From Blastopirellula marina (lineage in GTDB: Bacteria > Planctomycetota > Planctomycetia > Pirellulales > Pirellulaceae), in the NCBI RefSeq assembly GCF_002967765.1, contig NZ_PUHY01000012.1, positions 372,001-436,000 on the forward strand: a stretch of 64,000 nucleotides of DNA. Direction: 5' to 3'. The notes under the pieces were generated by a model. That model was not told where the DNA came from and ran no database searches. It was given only the letters and a program-made list of their open reading frames with translations. Numbering within the stretch: position 1 is the first letter of the stretch; each line of letters starts with the position of its first letter. Positions 58,970 to 64,000 of the stretch are shown here, piece after piece. A program made the position numbers and the translations under genes.

Positions 58970-60355
58970 TCAGGTTGCTTGATGATGCCCGGCAACTTCT
59001 TCTAGCCCCAATCGCTTCATCTTCTTATATAGCGTTGTGCGATTGATGCCGAGTTGATCGGCAGTTTCGTTACGATTCCAGCCGTTTGATTCCAGCACTT
59101 CGCGAATGATCTGACGCTCTGGTCCTTCGAGCGCTTCCTTGAGTGTGGTGCCGGTGCGACGCGAGACACTCACCGGTGCCCCCGATGCAATCGAAGCAGG
59201 CATATCGTCCGGCGTAATTTCTTCGTTCTTACTGAGCAGCACGGCTCGCTCGACCACGTTTTGCAGTTCACGCACGTTGCCCGGCCAGCGGTAACGCTGC
59301 ATCGCCGCAATGGCTTCCGCCGAGAAACCCTGCACGCGGCGACCGGTGTCTTGGCAAACTTCGGCCAGGAAGTGATCCGCCAAACGCGGAATGTCGGAGA
59401 TTCGCTCGCGAAGTGGAGGAAGCTCGAGATTAATGACGTTCACACGGTAATAAAGGTCTTGGCGGAAGTCGCCCCGTTCGACCGAGTTGGCCAGGTCTTC
59501 GTTGGTGGCCAGCACCACCCGCGTATCGACTGTTTCGGTCTCGGTGCTTCCGACCGGCTCGAACTGAAGCTCCTGCAGAACGCGAAGTAGCTTCACTTGC
59601 ATGGCCAACGGTGCGGTACCGATTTCGTCGAGGAAGATCGTGCCTTTATCCGCGGCTTTGAACTTACCGACTTTGTTTCCGGTTGCTCCAGTGAACGAAC
59701 CAGCAACGTGACCAAATAGTTCGCTTTCGAGCAGTGCTTCCGGAAGCGCGCCACAAGCCACTTCAATGAACGGTTGGTCGCGACGATTGCTGCGACGATG
59801 GATTGCACGAGCCAAGAGCGACTTACCCGTTCCGCTCTCACCGGTAATCAAAACCGTTGCTCGCGTGTCCGCAACACTGTCCACCATGTCGAAAATGCGC
59901 AACATTCGGTGGTCGTGGCCAATAATATTTTCGAGGCCAAATCGCAGATCGAGCTGCTGCTTTAATTGTTGGTTTTCCTGCATTACCTTCCGTTGAGACA
60001 ACGCACGCTCGATGGCCATTTCGAGCTCTTCGTCGATCAACGGTTTTGTCAGCAAATCGTACGCACCTGCCCTTAGCGCTTCGATCCCGGTCTCAACGGT
60101 ACCATAACCGGTAATCATGATGACGGTTGTGCCAGGGCAATGGGTGTGGCAATAACGCAACACATCAAACCCGTCATCCGGGCCTAAGCGAACGTCGACC
60201 AGCGCGAGGTCGTAACGGTTGGCATCCAGCAAGGCAACTGCCTGGCCGCGATCGGCAGCGAGGTCAACGGCGTAACCGATTTCGCGCAGCCAACTTCCCA
60301 TCGATTCCAATACATGGCGGTCGTCGTCGACAAGTAGCAGTTGGGCTTGATTCAT
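58970..60355 (-). CDS. NtrC-family sigma-54-dependent response regulator
   Basis: A 461-residue regulator with a receiver domain (LLLVDDDRHVLESM, phosphoryl Asp in YDLALVDVRLGPDD, Lys in YDLLTKPL), an AAA+ domain (Walker A GESGTGKSLLARAI, the sigma-54 contact loop as HVAGSFTGATGNKVG and Walker B GTIFLDEIG) and a C-terminal Fis-type helix-turn-helix (NRNETADQLGINRTTLYKKM). The loop is GSFTGA where most activators have GAFTGA. No histidine kinase or sigma-54 gene adjoins it. Such proteins activate promoters recognised by RpoN in response to phosphorylation. Confidence 0.93.
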   Translation of the reverse strand: MNQAQLLLVDDDRHVLESMGSWLREIGYAVDLAADRGQAVALLDANRYDLALVDVRLGPDDGFDVLRYCHTHCPGTTVIMITGYGTVETGIEALRAGAYDLLTKPLIDEELEMAIERALSQRKVMQENQQLKQQLDLRFGLENIIGHDHRMLRIFDMVDSVADTRATVLITGESGTGKSLLARAIHRRSNRRDQPFIEVACGALPEALLESELFGHVAGSFTGATGNKVGKFKAADKGTIFLDEIGTAPLAMQVKLLRVLQELQFEPVGSTETETVDTRVVLATNEDLANSVERGDFRQDLYYRVNVINLELPPLRERISDIPRLADHFLAEVCQDTGRRVQGFSAEAIAAMQRYRWPGNVRELQNVVERAVLLSKNEEITPDDMPASIASGAPVSVSRRTGTTLKEALEGPERQIIREVLESNGWNRNETADQLGINRTTLYKKMKRLGLEEVAGHHQAT

Positions 60356-60848
60356 AGCCAGTCAGTCCAGCAGATGCTCAGGTTTAATATCACACAACTT
60401 GGGGGAGCGGATTTAAGATGCACAAACAACGCATGCACTTCGTTCCCACAGGTTTATCTAGGTCACGTATTTACCCAAGTCAACGTAGTGTGGCATTTCT
60501 AGGACACCTCTTCAGCAGGGCACACACCCTACCACTGCGGTAACCCGCAGCTTCGGTTTGGCGGCAGAATTCCCCTTAGTTTGGTTTAAAACCTGCAGAA
60601 TTACTCCGTGTAGCGGGTGCGGAACAACGCAAAAAGAGCGGCGATTCGGGGCACCGCACTGGAAAACCTTCTTGAGACAGTTAATATGTCGAGTAAGCGA
60701 TTAACGATGACGCAAAGTTATCGCCGATAGGCAGTTAGAGAGATTACCCACATTTTGGAAAAATGATGGGGGTCTCGATAGGGTAGGGGGATGCTGCTTA
60801 GGCACGCTTTTAACAACATCCATGCCTGATTCAACTCGAGAGGTTCCT
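60356..60848. other. Divergent regulatory region between two regulators
   Basis: 493 bp without a gene that I can support. No convincing sigma-54 promoter was found by eye. The downstream part before the NarL-type gene contains GAGAGG as ribosome site. The region presumably holds the promoters for both regulators. Confidence 0.4.
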
Positions 60849-61481
60849 ATGTCCATTAATGTTTTGGTCGTCGACGATCATGAGGTCGTCCGTAGCGGAC
60901 TGGCCTGCCTGTTTCGTGGCACCGAAATTAACGTTGTTGGCGAAGCTGTCGATGGTAACGATGCCATCGAAAAGACTTTGCAACACAAGCCTGACGTTGT
61001 CCTGATGGACATCCGTATGCCGGAAATGGATGGCTTGGCCGCACTGGAAAAGCTTCAATCGGACGCACCTGGTACACCAGTCGTCATGCTGAGCACCTAC
61101 GACAACCCCACCTACGTCGCACGTGGTGTCGCTTTGGGCGCTGTTGATTACGTTTTGAAAGGTTCGCCTCGCGAACAAATCGTCGAAGCGATTCAGCATG
61201 CGGCCACTGGTGGTAAGCAAATCGAAGGCGGCATCATGGCGCGTGTTAAAGGCACCATGGCCAAGCGTCACGATGCCAAGAACAGCGAATTCCCACTGAC
61301 CAATCGCGAAATGCAAGTGCTTCGTCACTTGGCGTTGGGTCTGAGCAATCGCGAAATCGGTCGCTCGCTAAGCATCAGCATCGAAACGGTCAAAGAGCAT
61401 GTTCAAAACATCCTCCGCAAGATCGACGTGACCGATCGCACCCAAGCCGCTGTCTGGGCAGTTCGCAAGGGTTTGGTCTAG
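60849..61481 (+). CDS. NarL/FixJ-family response regulator
   Basis: A 210-residue two-domain regulator. The receiver has VLVVDDHEVVRSGLACLFRG, the phosphoryl Asp in DVVLMDIRMPEMDGLAAL and the switch residues in VVMLSTYDNPTY and VDYVLKGSPREQI. The DNA-binding part is a LuxR-type helix-turn-helix: PLTNREMQVLRHLALGLSNR, EIGRSLSISIETVKEHVQNI and LRKIDVTDRTQAAVWAVRKG. The start at ATG 60849 is five bases after GAGAGG; ATG 60822 is in frame but has no such site. It could be the partner of the orphan kinase at 9704, purely by family match. Confidence 0.93.
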   Translation: MSINVLVVDDHEVVRSGLACLFRGTEINVVGEAVDGNDAIEKTLQHKPDVVLMDIRMPEMDGLAALEKLQSDAPGTPVVMLSTYDNPTYVARGVALGAVDYVLKGSPREQIVEAIQHAATGGKQIEGGIMARVKGTMAKRHDAKNSEFPLTNREMQVLRHLALGLSNREIGRSLSISIETVKEHVQNILRKIDVTDRTQAAVWAVRKGLV

Positions 61482-61521
61482 TCACCATCTGAGTCAAAAC
61501 CGCGCTTCAAACCGATTCAAT

Positions 61522-61551
61522 ATCCCCGCGTGATTCATGTGGGGATTTTTT
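61522..61551 (+). terminator. Intrinsic terminator after the NarL-type regulator
   Basis: ATCCCCGCGTG (61522-61532) pairs with CATGTGGGGAT (61536-61546), including two G-T pairs, with a T6 tail. Clear single-gene termination. Confidence 0.88.
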
Positions 61552-61609
61552 ATGCGCGGACGGAATTGCTAGACCGACGCGACTGGCTCGGTTACCGTTC
61601 AGGTGGTTC

Positions 61610-62842
61610 ATGATGTCCCAATTTGCTCTCCCGTTCGCGAGTAATCTGAGCATGCCTCGGCTTCGTACTTTGTTGTTGCTCCTACTCCTTCCAGTGCACA
61701 CGCTTTTCGCCCAGCAGCCATGGGTTCGCCACACGATCGATGACTCGTCGCAGGGAGCCGACGGCGTGCGTCCCGCTGATGTCAATGGCGATGGTCGACT
61801 TGATTTATGTGTCGGCTGGGAAGAAGGGAGCGTTGTCCGCGTTTATCTTCATCCTGGTCCTGGCCAAGTCACTTCCCCTTGGCCGGCCGTCACGGTGGGC
61901 AAAGTGAAAAGCCCCGAGGATGCGGTCTTTGTTGACGTGAATGACGATGGAGCGATCGACGTGGTTTCGGCGTGCGAAGGAAAGCAGCGAACGGTCTTCA
62001 TGCACCTCGCCCCTTCCGATCCAAGTGCTTACCTCGATCCGCAAGCATGGCAAACCCAACCCCTGACATCATCCAAACAGCAAGCCCAATGGATGTTCGT
62101 TCTACCATGGCTTGGTGATGAAGGAGAAAAGCTGCGCTTGATCGCAGGTTCCAAAGGACCAGACGCTGCGATCGGCCAGTTCGCTCGACCATCTGACGCC
62201 CCAGCGACGTCAAACTTTGTTTGGACTAAGTTGGCAGACGCAGGCTGGATCATGTCGTTAATCGCCGAAGACATCGACAGTGATGGTCAGAAGGATTTGC
62301 TTTATAGCGATCGCAAAGGATCACGACGCGGAGTTTATTGGCTGAACCTGACAAGCCACGAAACAGGCGAAGCACGATTGATCGGCGGCAGCGACCGCGA
62401 GGTGATGTTCGCCGATGTTGCCGATATCGATGGAGACAACCGCCGCGATGTTATGGCCGCGACGCGGGACGGCGGTTTGCTAGTCTTTCGCCGAACCGGC
62501 GAGGCACCCAAGTTCGAAACAATCGAGATCCCTTTGCCAGAACGAACCGGCACTGGCAAATCGGTGAAGGGAGCGGATATTGATCTCGATGGTTCGATCG
62601 ACCTCGTGTTCAGCTGCGAGAACTCCCAGAAGAAGCATGGCGTGATGTGGCTTAGTCGCCGACCAGGACAATCGTTGGAGAACAGTGTTTGGTCATCGCA
62701 CCCGATTAGCGGCTACAAGGAAGGAATTAAGTTCGATCTGTTGCAACTGATCGATCTGGATGAGGATGGCGACCTCGATGTGCTAACCTGCGAAGAGCGC
62801 GATAACCTGGGCGTCATCTGGTATGAGAACCCGACGCGATAA
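61610..62842 (+). CDS. Secreted FG-GAP/VCBS beta-propeller protein
   Basis: A 410-residue exported protein (signal peptide MPRLRTLLLLLLLPVHTLFA in the ATG at 61652; the frame opens at 61610). At least six calcium-binding FG-GAP-type repeats are seen: DVNGDGRLDLCVG, DVNDDGAIDVVSA, DIDSDGQKDLLYS, DIDGDNRRDVMAA, DIDLDGSIDLVFS and DLDEDGDLDVLTC. They should form a beta-propeller that binds calcium. Such proteins are frequent in planctomycetes and often mediate binding to glycans or proteins. The substrate is not known. Confidence 0.88.
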   Translation: MMSQFALPFASNLSMPRLRTLLLLLLLPVHTLFAQQPWVRHTIDDSSQGADGVRPADVNGDGRLDLCVGWEEGSVVRVYLHPGPGQVTSPWPAVTVGKVKSPEDAVFVDVNDDGAIDVVSACEGKQRTVFMHLAPSDPSAYLDPQAWQTQPLTSSKQQAQWMFVLPWLGDEGEKLRLIAGSKGPDAAIGQFARPSDAPATSNFVWTKLADAGWIMSLIAEDIDSDGQKDLLYSDRKGSRRGVYWLNLTSHETGEARLIGGSDREVMFADVADIDGDNRRDVMAATRDGGLLVFRRTGEAPKFETIEIPLPERTGTGKSVKGADIDLDGSIDLVFSCENSQKKHGVMWLSRRPGQSLENSVWSSHPISGYKEGIKFDLLQLIDLDEDGDLDVLTCEERDNLGVIWYENPTR

Positions 62843-62853
62843 AGGGTCGTCGG

Positions 62854-64000
62854 CTATCGTAAGCCTGGAATTTTGGGGATGTTCAGATCGTTCGCCGGGA
62901 TGCCGGAAACACCAATCTCTTTTCCATCGAACAGCTCGAACTGACGTGTCTTGGGCCAGTACTGAATCTTGCCAGCCGTGGCGGTCGAACGCGTTCCACC
63001 AATTCGCTGCTGATAGGTTAGCTGCACGGCGTTGCGACCGTTACCGCTCATCGTGAGCATCTCTTTCGCCGTCGCATAGCTAATACGATCGGCCCAGGCA
63101 CTGAACATGCTTCCTTGGACTTCGCCATTGCCCAATGCCAAGATCTCCGCACCCTTCATGTCCGAGTTTTGCGGATGCTGGACGATCGTTAGCTGATCGC
63201 AGCGGAGCGAAACAGTTGATGGATTCATCGCCGCTACGTTCTTCCGATCGATCTCTTCTTCCCACGACATAACCGGGCCGTAAACTGCTTGGTCGACCTT
63301 GTGGAAGGTGATCTCTTTGCGATGCATGTTACCACTGACGTGGCTCACGAAGTCGACCCGCACGTAGGTCAGGCCTTTTTCGGTTTGCGCAGCAGCAGGA
63401 GCTTGCTGCCCACCTGGCAACTGATTCGAGAAGTTGCCCACCATCACCGATTTGGCAACTCCCGGCCCTTGAGCACGTATGTCGCCGCTAACCTGATTGA
63501 TCGACAACGTCTTTCCCTCAAACTCGTCGACCGAATGCAAAATGCCTTCCTCGACGTTGCGATTGTAAAGCTGGACGCCACCGGTGCACTCGACGAATTT
63601 GGCGCTTAGTTCCTTGTTCGGTGCCGCATCGGTGAAGCTGATTGGTCGGTTGAGAGTGATCGTCAGCTTGGCAGTCGTTAGCTGGCTTTGCCGGCCCTTG
63701 ATTCGCACGGCACGATTGAAGGTGATTTGATCGTTCTGTGCTTCGAGGTTACCTTGCCACTGCACATTGAAGTACTCCGGCACGGCCAGTTTGCGACCTT
63801 GGAAATCACGATCCAGTGGGAAGATCAATTCCCCCGGACCTTCCGTCCAGACGCGTCCCTGGCGCTGATTGACGCGTAGCTGTCCGCTGAAAAGTTGCAA
63901 GCCACGTCCAGAAACAACCGCCGGCTGGCCGGTCACGTGGATCTCGGCGTTGTTGTCCGAGGCGTGTAGCAATTGCACCACGTTGCCGCGGACCATGAAC
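62854..64000 (-). CDS. OstA/LptA-like outer-membrane assembly protein, N-terminus beyond window
   Basis: A frame of at least 382 codons that runs off the right edge. The sequence is beta-strand rich: repeated short units such as VNQRQGRVWTEGPGEL, FQGRKLAVPEYFNVQW, KGAEILALGNGEVQGSMFSA, ADRISYATAKEMLTMSG and RSTATAGKIQYWPKTRQFEL. The pattern of AxxxxY and GxGxxxV units resembles OstA/LptA-type proteins that carry lipopolysaccharide to the outer membrane. It ends with IPANDLNIPKIPGLR. An LPS-transport role is inferred from the domain alone. Confidence 0.7.
   Translation of the reverse strand, partial: FMVRGNVVQLLHASDNNAEIHVTGQPAVVSGRGLQLFSGQLRVNQRQGRVWTEGPGELIFPLDRDFQGRKLAVPEYFNVQWQGNLEAQNDQITFNRAVRIKGRQSQLTTAKLTITLNRPISFTDAAPNKELSAKFVECTGGVQLYNRNVEEGILHSVDEFEGKTLSINQVSGDIRAQGPGVAKSVMVGNFSNQLPGGQQAPAAAQTEKGLTYVRVDFVSHVSGNMHRKEITFHKVDQAVYGPVMSWEEEIDRKNVAAMNPSTVSLRCDQLTIVQHPQNSDMKGAEILALGNGEVQGSMFSAWADRISYATAKEMLTMSGNGRNAVQLTYQQRIGGTRSTATAGKIQYWPKTRQFELFDGKEIGVSGIPANDLNIPKIPGLR

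Overview
The window reads as chromosomal DNA of a planctomycete, most likely of the Pirellulaceae/Blastopirellula type. This is inferred from lineage-typical families: DUF1559 pseudopilin-like proteins in large numbers, a DUF1549/DUF1553 protein, ECF sigma factors paired with large membrane anti-sigma proteins, FG-GAP proteins, a Tat-exported Gfo/Idh/MocA oxidoreductase, and many short secreted proteins of unknown function. I found no rRNA, tRNA, CRISPR array, transposase or phage gene. Base composition looks even throughout, so nothing points to a recently acquired island.

Layout. 1-9.6 kb: a secreted protein cut by the left edge, the rRNA methyltransferase RsmD, a lipoprotein, a TadE-TadE-TadG group, a lipoprotein nuclease/phosphatase and a HEAT-repeat protein. 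9.7-13.8 kb: a soluble histidine kinase, a membrane PP2C phosphatase and a membrane-fused spermidine-synthase-like protein. 14.3-19.1 kb: an NTF2-like protein, PanD, a 790-bp gap dense in RNA-like stem-loops, transketolase and Pcm. 19.2-22.1 kb: an ECF sigma factor with a membrane protein carrying DUF1549/DUF1553. 22.5-28 kb: a thioredoxin-protease fusion, an acidic anchored protein and a 1003-residue SF2 helicase.

28.1-36.7 kb is the most striking part: eleven consecutive minus-strand genes for divergent DUF1559/pseudopilin-like proteins, many coupled by 4-bp overlaps or 3-bp gaps. The array contains a visible tandem duplication whose breakpoint left a gene-tail relic. At 37.5-41.6 kb there are two more ECF sigma/anti-sigma pairs. 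One anti-sigma has a zinc-binding motif, one membrane helix and two CxxCH motifs on the far side. The other joins an anti-sigma-like N-terminus to a pseudopilin module. Together with the DUF1549/1553 pair, three ECF systems within 22 kb carry three different extracytoplasmic modules.

41.8-52.8 kb holds a permease, a methyltransferase, a GNAT-like protein, a VIT1/CCC1 metal transporter, an oxidoreductase, a UspA-hemerythrin-UspA group and a set of small secreted proteins, two of which share a motif. 52.9-64 kb holds PTS enzyme I, SucD/SucC, a cyanophycinase-like peptidase, an NtrC-family regulator, a NarL-family regulator, an FG-GAP protein and an OstA/LptA-like protein cut by the right edge.

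Functions are assigned from motifs read by eye. Structures and duplications were found by reading the bases. No searches or folding programs were run.
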